Below, one piece after another: positions 30,514 through 39,567 of a stretch of 64,000 bases of DNA (position 1 is its first letter; every line of letters begins with the position of its first letter). The position numbers and the translations under genes were made by a program. The stretch covers positions 682,001 to 746,000 of the forward strand of contig CAVRNR010000022.1 in assembly GCA_963722575.1 (NCBI GenBank). The letters run 5' to 3'. The notes beneath the pieces are model-generated. The model was not told the origin of the DNA, made no database searches, and saw only the letters and a list, made by a program, of their open reading frames with translations. Source of the DNA: Fen-178 sp963722575 (GTDB taxonomy: Bacteria; Acidobacteriota; Terriglobia; Bryobacterales; Bryobacteraceae).

Positions 30514-32442
30514 CCCATCCAGGCCCGAACAGCCGGCGCGCGCCAGTTCTTCTCGCGCCATGGCACGCTCTCCAAGTGGCATCCCAACTACGAGTTCCGG
30601 TCCGGACAGGTGGAGATGGCCGAAGCCGTGGAAGCAGCCCTCGCCGATAAGCGCCACCTCATCGTCGAAGCCGGCACGGGCACGGGGAAAACGCTGGCGT
30701 ACCTGGTGCCGGCGCTTCTCTCCGGAAAGCGCATCGTGGTTTCCACCGGCACCAAGAACCTCCAGGAGCAGCTTTTCTTCAAGGACGTTCCCTTCCTACA
30801 GCAGCACTTCGCGCGGCCCCTGAAGGTCTGCTACATGAAGGGCCGCAACAACTACGCCTGCCGCCAGAAGATCTACGACGCCGAAAAAGAGCCGGTGCTC
30901 TCGGGCCTGGAAGAGGTGGCGGATTTCGAAATCATCCAGCAATGGGAGAAGGGCACGGAGTTGGGCGACCGGGCCGAAATCAAGACCCTGCCCGAAGGTT
31001 CCACCGCCTGGGCCAAGATCGACGCGCGCACCGATATGTGCACGGGGCAGAAGTGCCCCAACTTCGAACGCTGCTTCATCACCCTGATGCACCAGCGGGC
31101 GGCCGAGAGCGACATCATCATCGTCAATCACCACCTGTTCTTCGCGGACCTGTCCCTCAGGGACGAGAATTACGAGGGCGGAATCCTGCCGGCGTACGAC
31201 GCCGTGGTTTTCGACGAAGCCCACGACATCGAAGACGTCGCCGCCCAATATTTTGGCGTTTCCTTCAGCAACTACCGCTTGCAGGAGCTGCGGCGCGATA
31301 TCGCGGCCATGGGCCGCAGCAAGAAGTTCGGTACCCCGGAGCTGGACCGTATTCTCGATCGGCTGGACGAGATGACCATCCAGTTCTTCCGCCTTTTCGG
31401 CGATGCCGAGCGTCGCGTGGCCTTCCAGGGCCGCGATTCCTTCCGCGACGAGAATGAGGAGATCTACTCCGACCTGCTGGCCGCGCTGGACCTCATCGGC
31501 TCGCATCTCAAGGTGATTCAGAACCCGCCCGATGAGATCCTGCCGCTGGTCCGGCGCACGCTGGAGCTCGGCCTTGCGCTGCGCTTCGTGATGGAAGAGG
31601 ACGACGAGCGGTACGTCTACTGGGTGGAAAAGCGCGGGCGCGGCTGTTTTCTCCAGGCCACCCCCATCGACGTCTCCCCCATCCTCTCCGAGCGGCTGTT
31701 CCAGAAGGTGGACTCGGTGATCCTCACCTCGGCCACCCTGGCGGTGGCCGGCGGCTTCGACTACACCGAAGAGCGGCTGGGCCTGGCGGGCGCGCGCGGC
31801 CTGGTGGTCCCCAGCCATTTCGACTACCGCAAGCAGACGCTGCTCTACGTGCCGCAGCACTTGCCGGAGCCGCGCAGCCCGGCGTTCTCGAAAGCCGCCG
31901 GCGAGGAAGTGGCGCGCATTCTCGAACACAGCCGCGGCCGGGCTTTCGTGCTCTTCACCAGCTACCAGCAGATGCGCACGGTGTACGAACAGGTCTCATT
32001 CGAAATCGACTATCCCACCCTGCTGCAAGGCACCGCGCCGAGGACCGCGCTGCTCGAGGAGTTCCGCTCGACGCCCCACGCCGTGCTCTTCGCGACTTCC
32101 TCCTTCTGGCAGGGCGTGGACGTGCCGGGCGAGCAGTTGAGCTGCGTTATCATAGATAAGTTGCCGTTCGCGGTGCCCAACGATCCGGTGGTCAACGCGC
32201 GCATCGAAAGCATCCGCCATGCGGGGGGGAATCCGTTCTACGATTACCAGATCCCCCAGGCCGCCATCGCCTTGAAGCAGGGATTCGGGCGGCTGATTCG
32301 CAGCAAGTCGGACCGCGGCGTCCTGGTGCTGCTGGACCACCGCATCACCAAGCAGCGGTACGGCCAGGTGTTTTTCGACAGCCTGCCGGATTACCGGTTC
32401 AGCTCCAGCCTCGGGGACGTGGAGAAGTTTTTCGATGTTTGA
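30511..32442 (+). CDS. DinG/XPD-family ATP-dependent DNA helicase
   Basis: 643 residues, superfamily 2 with an iron-sulfur domain. Motif I is EAGTGTGKTLAYLVP, motif Ia VVSTGTKNLQEQL, and the four candidate cluster Cys are in NNYACRQ and MCTGQKCPNFERC. The Walker B box is VVFDEAHDI, then SATLAV, SSFWQGVDVPGE and GFGRLIRSKSDRG. Such enzymes unwind DNA 5' to 3' and help repair forks and R-loops. The queD gene overlaps its end by 8 bp. Its start codon is the last triplet of the right 32-bp repeat, so the insertion upstream replaced its native promoter region. Confidence 0.93.
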   Translation: MPIQARTAGARQFFSRHGTLSKWHPNYEFRSGQVEMAEAVEAALADKRHLIVEAGTGTGKTLAYLVPALLSGKRIVVSTGTKNLQEQLFFKDVPFLQQHFARPLKVCYMKGRNNYACRQKIYDAEKEPVLSGLEEVADFEIIQQWEKGTELGDRAEIKTLPEGSTAWAKIDARTDMCTGQKCPNFERCFITLMHQRAAESDIIIVNHHLFFADLSLRDENYEGGILPAYDAVVFDEAHDIEDVAAQYFGVSFSNYRLQELRRDIAAMGRSKKFGTPELDRILDRLDEMTIQFFRLFGDAERRVAFQGRDSFRDENEEIYSDLLAALDLIGSHLKVIQNPPDEILPLVRRTLELGLALRFVMEEDDERYVYWVEKRGRGCFLQATPIDVSPILSERLFQKVDSVILTSATLAVAGGFDYTEERLGLAGARGLVVPSHFDYRKQTLLYVPQHLPEPRSPAFSKAAGEEVARILEHSRGRAFVLFTSYQQMRTVYEQVSFEIDYPTLLQGTAPRTALLEEFRSTPHAVLFATSSFWQGVDVPGEQLSCVIIDKLPFAVPNDPVVNARIESIRHAGGNPFYDYQIPQAAIALKQGFGRLIRSKSDRGVLVLLDHRITKQRYGQVFFDSLPDYRFSSSLGDVEKFFDV

Positions 32443-32806
32443 AGTCACCATTGAAGAGACATTCGCCGCCGGCCACGCCCTGCGGAACTATCGCGGCAAG
32501 TGCGAAAACGTGCACGGCCACAATTACCGCGCGGAGGTGACGCTGCGGGGCGCCGAACTCGATGCCATCGGGCTGCTGGTGGATTTCGTGGAGCTGAAGC
32601 GGGTGGTCCACGCCGTGCTGGACCGCATGGACCACCAGTGGCTCAACGACATCCCGCCCTTCGATGCGCTGAATCCGTCGGCCGAGAACATGGCCAAATA
32701 CATCTACGACGAAGTGAGCGCGGGGCTGAAGACCAAAGAGGGCGTGCGCGTGGCGTGCGTCAGGCTTTGGGAGACCGACACCGCCAGCGCGGCCTATTTT
32801 CCGTAG
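32435..32806 (+). CDS. queD: 6-carboxy-5,6,7,8-tetrahydropterin synthase (QueD/PTPS family)
   Basis: 123 residues. Zinc ligands are in FAAGHAL and VHGHNY, the catalytic Cys is in GKCENVHGH, and the C-terminal WETDTASAAY is typical. QueD makes CPH4 from dihydroneopterin triphosphate for queuosine. The PTPS fold is shared with 6-pyruvoyl-tetrahydropterin synthase, but the CxxxHGHN spacing favours QueD. It is coupled to the helicase gene (8-bp overlap) and converges on the ferredoxin gene with a 13-bp overlap. Other que genes are not in the window. Confidence 0.9.
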   Translation: MFEVTIEETFAAGHALRNYRGKCENVHGHNYRAEVTLRGAELDAIGLLVDFVELKRVVHAVLDRMDHQWLNDIPPFDALNPSAENMAKYIYDEVSAGLKTKEGVRVACVRLWETDTASAAYFP

Positions 32807-33054
32807 TAGGCTGCGTTCTTGGCGGTGAACTCGGCCCACTTCTCGGGCAGGTCGTCGAGGGCAAAAATCGCCGATACGGGGCAGACCGGGACGCAGGCGC
32901 CGCAGTCGATGCACTCCACCGGGTCGATGTAGAGCATCTCGGCTTCCGCGAAGTTGGCCTCGTCCTTCTTGGGATGGATGCAATCCACCGGGCAGGCGTC
33001 TACACAGGCAGTGTCCTTCGTTCCAATGCAAGGTTCCGCGATCACGTATGCCAT
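32794..33054 (-). CDS. Seven-iron type ferredoxin
   Basis: 86 residues from the ATG at 33054. Two cluster sites are seen: CIGTKDTACVDACPVDCI, whose C-x7-C-x3-C spacing fits a [3Fe-4S] site, and CIDCGACVPVCP for [4Fe-4S]. This is the FdxA-like layout. It is a small cytoplasmic electron carrier. The partner enzyme is not evident from its neighbours. Confidence 0.92.
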   Translation of the reverse strand: MAYVIAEPCIGTKDTACVDACPVDCIHPKKDEANFAEAEMLYIDPVECIDCGACVPVCPVSAIFALDDLPEKWAEFTAKNAAYYGK

Positions 33055-33151
33055 GGCTGTTGTTTCCCCAGGTATCAATACATAGCACAGGTGAACCGGG
33101 AAAAACAATTCCGAAGTTCCGTGGCGCCGGGCCCAGAGGGCACCCCCTATG

Positions 33152-33207
33152 CCGCCGGTGCTTTTAGGTGCGGGCAAACCCACCGGCGACAAGATCGCCG
33201 GCGCTAC
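33152..33207. repeat. Palindromic intergenic repeat, copy R1 (left arm eroded)
   Basis: The right arm CACCGGCGACAAGATCGCCG (33181-33200), continuing GCGCTAC, is the same as the right arm of the repeat at 37195-37268. The spacer CTTTTAGGTGCGGGCAAACC resembles that of the repeat at 43552-43628. Only the inner 9 bp of the left arm (CCGCCGGTG) survive. It lies just upstream of galU. Confidence 0.75.
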
Positions 33208-33217
33208 ACTGAAAAAG

Positions 33218-34102
33218 ATGCCGGCTAAAGTACGAAAAGCTGTTTTCCCCGCCGCCGGGCTCGGCACGCGTTTTCTTCCCGCTACCAAGGCGCAGCCCAA
33301 AGAGATGTTGCCCATCGTGGACAAGCCCATCATCCAGTACGGGGTGGAGGAGGCGGTCCACTCGGGCATTCAGAACATCATCATGGTGACGGGCCGCGGA
33401 AAGAGCGCCATCGAGGACCACTTCGATGTGAGCTTCGAGCTGGAATACCTGCTGGAGACGCGCAAGAAGAAGGATCTGCTGGCCATCGTGCGCGGCATTA
33501 CCGATATGATCAGCGTGTCCTACGTGCGCCAGAGGGAAGCGTTGGGGCTGGGGCACGCGGTATTGCGCGCCCGGGAACTGGTGGGCGACGAGCCGTTCGC
33601 GGTGGTGCTGGCCGACGACGTGATTGAAGCCGAGACCCCGTGCCTGCGCCAGCTTCTGGACGTGTACAATTTCTTCCACGCCCCGGTGCTGGCCGTCATG
33701 GAGGTGCCGGCGGAGAGCATTTCCGCCTACGGCGCGATTGACGCCGAGCCGGTGGCCTACAATGGCGGCAGCGATCGCGTCTACCGCATCCGCGACCTGG
33801 TGGAGAAGCCCAAGGCCTCGGAAGCGCCCTCGAACCTGGCCATCATTGGGCGCTACGTGCTGACGCCGGAGATTTTCGAGTCCCTGCAAGCCATCGAACC
33901 CGGTTCCGGAGGCGAGCTCCAGCTCACCGACGCTTTGAAACACTTGCTGCGCAACCGCCCGATATACGGCTACCGCTTCGAGGGCACGCGTTACGACGCC
34001 GGGGACAAGCTCGGCTTCTTGAAGGCCACCGTAGAATTCGCCCTGCGAAGGCGGGATTTGGGCGGCCCGTTCCGCGAGTATTTGAAAGGTTTGAAGCTGT
34101 GA
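33218..34102 (+). CDS. galU: UTP-glucose-1-phosphate uridylyltransferase
   Basis: 294 residues from the ATG at 33218; longer upstream frames read through a repeat. The nucleotide-binding start AVFPAAGLGTRFLPATKAQPKEM, VDKPIIQYGVEEA, VLADDVIEAETPCL and the late KLGFLKATVEFAL are strong GalU signatures. It makes UDP-glucose for envelope polysaccharides. The last 15 residues DLGGPFREYLKGLKL are repeated, with different codons, at 37151-37198, with a two-gene cassette in between. Confidence 0.95.
   Translation: MPAKVRKAVFPAAGLGTRFLPATKAQPKEMLPIVDKPIIQYGVEEAVHSGIQNIIMVTGRGKSAIEDHFDVSFELEYLLETRKKKDLLAIVRGITDMISVSYVRQREALGLGHAVLRARELVGDEPFAVVLADDVIEAETPCLRQLLDVYNFFHAPVLAVMEVPAESISAYGAIDAEPVAYNGGSDRVYRIRDLVEKPKASEAPSNLAIIGRYVLTPEIFESLQAIEPGSGGELQLTDALKHLLRNRPIYGYRFEGTRYDAGDKLGFLKATVEFALRRRDLGGPFREYLKGLKL
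34055..34102 (+). repeat. galU 3'-end repeat, copy A (in intact galU)
   Basis: The last 16 codons of galU including TGA. Compared with copy B (37151-37198), five sense codons differ, all synonymously (TTG/CTG, GGC/GGA, GGC/GGG, CGC/CGG, GGT/GGG), and the stop is TGA versus TAG. Similarity ends at both edges of the 48 bp. Confidence 0.9.
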
Positions 34103-35579
34103 ACGGGCAGGCGAACCTCGAAGGGCTTTGCCGGAGTCTGGAGGATTATGGCAAGAAGAACGGCGTTGGGGTTCCGGACCCTTCGTCCGCGCCGGCAGCG
34201 CGTTTGAGCGATTCTCTGTACCTGGCGCATTCGACAGCGGATGAGGAATTCGCGGACATCTGCGCCAGAGCGGGTATCTGGCTTCAGCGGCACGCCTCGC
34301 CGCCGCCCGCAGTGAATGGCTGGCGCCAACGTGCACCGAGGTCGCATTGGGGACGGCCGGCTCCGTGTTCTTCTATGTTGCGCCGTTTGGATTTCCGCAG
34401 ACCGGTTGCGGATTCCTGTTTGCCAAGACCCTGGAATCCGAGCGCTTCGATGGTGGCGTGGCCACCCCCTTCGATTCCGGCGGGCTGTTGACAGTGTACA
34501 GCCGGCTTGACGCTGCTGAGCCTCCGCAAGAATTCCTGGCACGCCATGAACTGCCGATTCCCGAGCACCGCCGCTACCTCGGTCTTTCCATGGAGGTTCT
34601 TTTTCACAAACCGGTCGATTACGTGGAGGGCCTGGAACCGCGCCTACCGGGACCAATCGGGCTGACTGGAGGCGATCGCCGGCCCTGGACGCATGAGGTT
34701 CGTATCCCGGACCGAGTCCTCGTGCGCGACTGCCATTTGCAGGCTGTCTTCGCCCCGAGATCCCGAGTGGCAGCCGACCCGGAGGTGGAAGATCTCTTCC
34801 AGGGGTGCGTTGGGAAGGGTACGGACCGCATCCTTATTCACACACCTCGCGAGAACGACTTCGAAGCGCTGCGGAAGGAGTGCCTCGCCTATATCCGCAG
34901 AAAGCTATACGAGGATTCTCCTATGGCAACCCCCAGAAACCTCGACGATCTTGAGATCGTTGGCTACGCAAATGTTCTCAAGGAGACCATGCTGCCTTCC
35001 GTGGTGCCACCCGTGTTCCGCTTGAAGGCCGATGCCCAGAGGGCCTTCCTGCCGCCTTACTCCTTCAACGCGGGCTTCTTATGCAACGCCACTGAAGTGC
35101 TTCAGTCCGAATTGGAGGAACTGAGAGACTCCCGCGAGATCACACTTTTCGATAATGCATTCCCAGCGTGCGCCGGTTTTGAACTCTGGGTCGACCAGTC
35201 ATTTCAGTGCCACTACCAAAGACTCGATGAGGTGAAGCGGAAGTTGCGCGCCATCGCGGAAGAGGCAATCCGGAACGCGGAGGACGCCTTACGAAGAGAT
35301 GATCGCCAGCAGGCGGAGCGCCTCAGTGGAGTGGCTATCTCAGCGGACGACCGGAGGGTGGAACCGTTAGCGATTAAGGCCGCGATTCGCCGGATCCAGA
35401 GAAACAAAACGGGTGAGCAGCTTATGGCGGAACTGGCCGCGCCGGTCCTGGAGGAGAGACTGTTCAATCTGCTGGTGGACAGTTACTGCGCCTCTCGGCA
35501 ACAATCGACGCCATCAGTGTTGGCTTCCAGTCCCCGGCGGCCAATGCGGGGGGTGGCCCGGATGCCTGTAGCTGCCTAG
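34099..35579 (+). pseudogene. Uncharacterised protein of the KGGVGR cassette, frameshifted near 34265
   Basis: The frame opens at a GTG that overlaps the galU stop (GTGA) and codes LSDSLYLAHSTADEEFADIC. It then appears to continue one frame away as GYLASAARLAAARSEWLAPT and on to 35579 (about 490 residues if joined). A C-terminal helical part (about 34,950-35,500) is clear. The N-terminal half has an LYxxHST start, FFYVAPFGF and WTHEVRIPDRVLV. This order loosely recalls ADP-ribosyltransferase-like folds (His, Tyr, Glu), but that is a weak guess. I recognise no named family. It ends 8 bp before the ATPase gene. An assembly error could explain the frameshift. Confidence 0.5.
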
Positions 35580-35587
35580 GACTGCCG

Positions 35588-37134
35588 ATGCCTTTCCCCT
35601 ACATTTTCACCTTCTACAGCTTCAAGGGCGGTGTAGGCCGCAGCATGGCTGTCATGAATGTGGCCTACACGCTGGCGGGGCGGGGCCGGCACGTTCTGGT
35701 CGTGGATATGGACCTGGAGGCCCCGGGCTCAGCGGCTTCCTGTACCGCAGCGGGGAGTTGGCCGACCCGGAGGCGGCCCACCCGAAAGACATCCTGGCTT
35801 TGCTCGGGGAGGCGACGAAGGCACTGCACGCCGGTGGCGCCCCCGAAGAAATGGCGCAGCGCCTGCCACCGCTGGGCCACTACATCCGCTCGGTGGCCGA
35901 AAAGAGAGTGGAAACTCTTCAGCCGAAGCTCGGGAAGCTGGGCCGCCTGGGTGTTCTTGGAACGGACCCAGAGCGCGACTACATGGGGCGCCTGGCGCAA
36001 TTAGACTTGAAGGGCCTTCCACAGGATCAGTTGATTGCCCTGAGCCGCCTGCTCCACCACTATTTCAAGGCGCAGCGCTTTCCGCACCGCCCGCTCGGCG
36101 TTGAGGCATTTGAGCCGCCGCTCGAAACCCCTTACGACTACGTTTTGGTGGACAGCCGCACGGGCATTACGGAAATCGGCGGGTTGTGCGTGGGACCGCT
36201 GGCAGACCGCCTGGTGGTGATTACCGGCCTGAATGACCAGAACGTCCATGGCACATTGGACTTTTTGAAAGAAGCCGGAATCCAGCCGAAACCGCGCCCC
36301 AAGGACGACCAACCGTGGGATGACGCCGACTCCGTAGGCGCGGCGAGTGCGGACAACCCCAGTCTCGGTCCCAAGCCGACGATTCTGGTTGCTAGTCCGG
36401 TGCCGTGCGGTGAGATCACCTACAAACGGCAGCGGCTGGACGAACTGGAGAAACTGATCGGCATTCACCCGATTTCGCTCTCTTATCATCCCCTGATGGC
36501 TTTGATGGAAACGGTCTTCGTGCGCGATTACGCGGAGGAATTCCTGGCGGACGAGTACAAGAAGTTGGCGACGAGCGCGATGGTACAAGTCGGTGACGAT
36601 TCGCAGCGCTTGGTGTCGGAGATCCGGCCGTGGTACGAGAAGAAGGACTTGGCCAAGCCCGTCGCTTGCGCTTTGCGGCTTGCTTCTGACGTTCCGGAAC
36701 TGGGTGTCATGGTGCTTAGACTACTGGCGCCAACTGACGCGAAGTTCGATCACAACAATGTTCCGGGAATGAGGCAACTGTACGCTGTCCTTTCCCAGAA
36801 TGCGGAAACGAGGCTGGCCGCGTTAAACAACTGGGGCCTTGCGCTCTTTGAACAGGCCAAGACGAAGGCGGGCGAGGAAGCCGACCAGTTGCTGCAACAG
36901 GCGCGTGAGAAGCTCCTCGAAGCCGAACGAATGCGCGCCGGAGGTGGCGCCTACAATCTCGCTTGTGTGGAAGCGATCGAGGGCAACACGAGGGAGGCGG
37001 TTCGCTGGTTGCAGGTGTTCGAATCCTCCGGGAAGGGGCTCTCAAGAGCGACAATCGCCGCGGACAAGAACTTCGACCGGGTCCGCAACCAGCCGGAGTT
37101 CGTGAGCCTGGTGGAGTCGCTGACCGAGAATTAG
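35588..37134 (+). pseudogene. KGGVGR-variant ParA-like ATPase with C-terminal repeats, frameshifted near 35725
   Basis: The N-terminus reads FYSFKGGVGRSMAVMNVAYT and VLVVDMDLEAPG, a deviant Walker A with Arg in place of the usual Lys/Thr region and the MinD-like DLEAPG motif. After GAGGCCCCGGGCTC the frame shifts; adding one G to the GGG at 35725-35727 restores GLSGFLYRSGELADPEAAHP and the full 458-residue remainder. The rest has DYVLVDSRTGITEIGG, VTGLNDQNV and a helical TPR-like end. Proteins of this kind (annotated as KGGVGR-motif variant ATPases) turn up in accessory, conflict-type loci. The single-base loss could be real or an assembly error. Confidence 0.7.
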
Positions 37135-37150
37135 GAACCGCGGTTGTGGG

Positions 37151-37198
37151 GATCTGGGAGGGCCGTTCCGGGAGTATTTGAAAGGGTTGAAGCTGTAG
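37151..37198 (+). repeat. galU 3'-end repeat, copy B (orphan, after the cassette)
   Basis: Sixteen codons that translate as DLGGPFREYLKGLKL plus TAG, the same peptide as the GalU C-terminus. Nothing upstream of it is galU-like. It is followed at once by the palindromic repeat R2, whose first TAG is this stop codon. Confidence 0.9.
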
Positions 37199-37268
37199 CG
37201 CCGGCGATCTTGTCGCCGGTGACCTTGCCGCCCAATAGTATCACCGGCGACAAGATCGCCGGCGCTAC
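37195..37268. repeat. Palindromic intergenic repeat, copy R2 (perfect 28-bp arms)
   Basis: Left arm 37195-37222 begins GTAGCGCCGGCGATCTTG. Right arm 37241-37268 is its exact reverse complement and ends GCCGGCGCTAC. The 18-nt loop is AC-rich. It lies between the galU copy B and the rel gene and could act as a transcription barrier or REP-like element. No T-run follows, so it is not a classical terminator. Confidence 0.9.
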
Positions 37269-37288
37269 CTTGCTACAATCGAATTACA

Positions 37289-39565
37289 GTGCCCGCCGAG
37301 TCCGCCAGCGTTCCGGAATTTCTGCCGCTCCCGTGTCCCCCCGATCCGGTGGAGCAGGCCTACCGCGAGTTGGAGGCCGAGATCCGCGCGTATCGTCCGA
37401 ACGACGATCTCAGCCCGGTGGAAAAGGCTTTCCACTTCGCCCGGAAATATCACGAAGGGCAGACGCGCGACTCCGGCGAGCCCTACATCGTCCACCCGAT
37501 CATGGTGGCCCATATCCTCGCGGATATGCGCATGGACCTCGTCGCCATTGAGACCGGGCTTCTGCATGACGTTCTGGAGCAAACCAGCGCCACCATCGAA
37601 CAAGTGCGCAAGGAGTTCGGCGAGGAAGTGGCGCGCAGCGTGGACGGCGTTACGAAGTTGACCAAGCTCGATTTCTTTTCGGCCGAGGACCGGCAGGCCG
37701 AGAGCTTTCGCAAAATGCTGCTGGCCATGGTGGAGGATATCCGCGTCATCATGGTCAAGCTGGCCGACCGCGTGCACAACATGCGGACACTCGGATACTT
37801 GAGTCCCGAGCGCCGGCGGCATGTGGCCCAGGAGACCATCGAGATCTACGCGCCCATCGCGCACCGCCTGGGAATGGGCAAGGTGCGCGGCGAGCTCGAG
37901 GACCTCGCCTTCCAGTACCTGGAGCCGGACGCTTACAAAGAGATCGCCGGCGCCATCGAGTCGCGCCGCCATGCGAACGAAGAATTCCTCAACGAAGTCC
38001 GCCGGACGGTGGAGGCCGAGCTGCGGCGCGAAGCCATTCCCGCGCGCATCGACGGGCGCGTGAAGCGGCCCTACTCGGTGTTCCAGAAGATGCGGCGGCA
38101 GAAAATCGCCATCGACCAGGTGTACGACTTGACGGCGCTGCGCATCGTCACCGATTCGGTGAAGAACTGCTACGCCGCGCTGGGCGTGATTCACAACGAG
38201 TGGCGCCCGATTCCGGGCCGCATCAAGGACTTCATCGCCATTCCGCGTCCCAACCTCTACCAGTCGCTGCACACTTCCGTGGTCGGCCCGCAGGGCCAGA
38301 CGTTCGAAGTGCAGATCCGCACCGAGGAGATGCACCGCATCGCGGAGGAAGGCATCGCTGCCCACTGGAAATACAAAGAGGGCCGCAAGGGTCCGGCGGC
38401 GGACGATCAGCGCATCGCCTGGCTGCGGCACCTGGTGGAGTGGCAGCGCGAGGTGCAGGACCCCGGCGAGTTCATGTCCACGCTGAAGGTGGACCTGTAC
38501 CCCGAAGAGGCCTACACCTTCACGCCCCGCGGCAAAGTGATCGTGCTGCCGCGCGACGCCACGCCCATCGATTTCGCGTACGCCATTCACTCCGACGTGG
38601 GCAACCGGTGCGTGGGCGCCAAGGTGAACGGGCGCATCGTTCCGCTGCGTTCGGGGCTGCGCAACGGCGACATCGTCGAGATCATGACCCAGCCCGGCCA
38701 CGAACCGAGCAAGGACTGGCTGGCGTACGTCAAGACTTCGCGCGCGCGCAACAAGATCAAGCACATCATCAACGCCAGCGAGCGTCTGAAGGCCATCGAC
38801 ATCGGCCAGAAGTACCTGGACAAAGAGGCGCGCCGCCTGGGCGTGCAGCTCGGCAAGGTGGGGAAGGCCGATCTCGAAAGAGTCGCGGGCGAGTACGGGT
38901 ACAGCAAGATGGAGGACCTGTACGCCGCGCTGGGCTTCGGAAAATTCTCGGCGCGGCAGGTTCTGAGCAAACTGGCGCCCGGCGTGGTGAAAGACGACCC
39001 GTCCGAAGGCAGGCCAGCGGGCGCCATTGCCGAGCCGGGCGGCGCACCCTCCGGGCCGGGCGCGGCCGCGCCCCAGGCTCCCGGCGCGCGGGGCCCAGGG
39101 GGCGCCCCCGACGGCGATGGCGTCATCAAGGTACGCGGCGTCGACGACCTGCTGGTCTACCGCGCCAAGTGCTGCAACCCCATCCGCGGCGAAGCCATCG
39201 TCGGCTACGTGACGCGCGGCAAGGGCGTCGCGGTGCATTCCCGCATGTGTCCCAACGTGCAGAACCTGATGTACGACGTGGAGCGCAAGATCGAAGTGGA
39301 GTGGGCGCGGGCCGCCGAGGACGCCTTCCCCGTGCGCATCGTGATCCACACCGACGACCGGCCGGGAATGCTCAACCAGCTCACCTCCGTGCTTTCCGAC
39401 GAGAACACCAACATCCGCAACCTGGAGGCCAAGGGGGATCTGGACCAGAGCGGCGGCGTGGTGGAGATGACCGTGGACGTGCGGGACAAGAAGCAGCTCG
39501 AAAAGCTGGTGAGCGCCATGCGGCGCATTTCGGGCGTGCGCGACGTGGAGCGCCTCTACAACTGA
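37289..39565 (+). CDS. rel: Rel/SpoT-family (p)ppGpp synthetase/hydrolase
   Basis: 758 residues from a GTG. HD hydrolase domain about 40-190 (YIVHPIMVAH, LLHDVLEQT, LADRVHNMRTL), synthetase about 235-350 (RIDGRVKRPYSVFQKM, YDLTALRIV, GRIKDFIAIPRPNLYQSLHT), TGS about 395-460, a Pro/Gly/Ala-rich linker about 570-605 and a C-terminal ACT domain. The RIKD box is the RxKD form of bifunctional enzymes. The hydrolase motif usually reads HD-x2-ED; here the second acidic residue is Gln (EQ), which may weaken ppGpp hydrolysis. DUF971 gene follows after 2 bp. Confidence 0.93.
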   Translation: MPAESASVPEFLPLPCPPDPVEQAYRELEAEIRAYRPNDDLSPVEKAFHFARKYHEGQTRDSGEPYIVHPIMVAHILADMRMDLVAIETGLLHDVLEQTSATIEQVRKEFGEEVARSVDGVTKLTKLDFFSAEDRQAESFRKMLLAMVEDIRVIMVKLADRVHNMRTLGYLSPERRRHVAQETIEIYAPIAHRLGMGKVRGELEDLAFQYLEPDAYKEIAGAIESRRHANEEFLNEVRRTVEAELRREAIPARIDGRVKRPYSVFQKMRRQKIAIDQVYDLTALRIVTDSVKNCYAALGVIHNEWRPIPGRIKDFIAIPRPNLYQSLHTSVVGPQGQTFEVQIRTEEMHRIAEEGIAAHWKYKEGRKGPAADDQRIAWLRHLVEWQREVQDPGEFMSTLKVDLYPEEAYTFTPRGKVIVLPRDATPIDFAYAIHSDVGNRCVGAKVNGRIVPLRSGLRNGDIVEIMTQPGHEPSKDWLAYVKTSRARNKIKHIINASERLKAIDIGQKYLDKEARRLGVQLGKVGKADLERVAGEYGYSKMEDLYAALGFGKFSARQVLSKLAPGVVKDDPSEGRPAGAIAEPGGAPSGPGAAAPQAPGARGPGGAPDGDGVIKVRGVDDLLVYRAKCCNPIRGEAIVGYVTRGKGVAVHSRMCPNVQNLMYDVERKIEVEWARAAEDAFPVRIVIHTDDRPGMLNQLTSVLSDENTNIRNLEAKGDLDQSGGVVEMTVDVRDKKQLEKLVSAMRRISGVRDVERLYN

Positions 39566-39567
39566 CC

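Noticed and set aside
35588..35760. Programmed ribosomal frameshifting in the KGGVGR ATPase gene.
   Set aside because: The break lies in CCCCGGGCTC without a slippery heptamer or a following pseudoknot that I can identify, and the upstream gene is also broken. A point deletion or assembly error is simpler.
34099..37134. A prophage or plasmid partition origin for the ParA-like gene.
   Set aside because: No ParB, capsid, replication or integrase gene is present, and the Walker A is the KGGVGR variant rather than that of partition ATPases.
37265..39349. A 694-codon minus-strand frame inside rel.
   Set aside because: Same shadow pattern; the plus-strand Rel domains are intact over the whole length.
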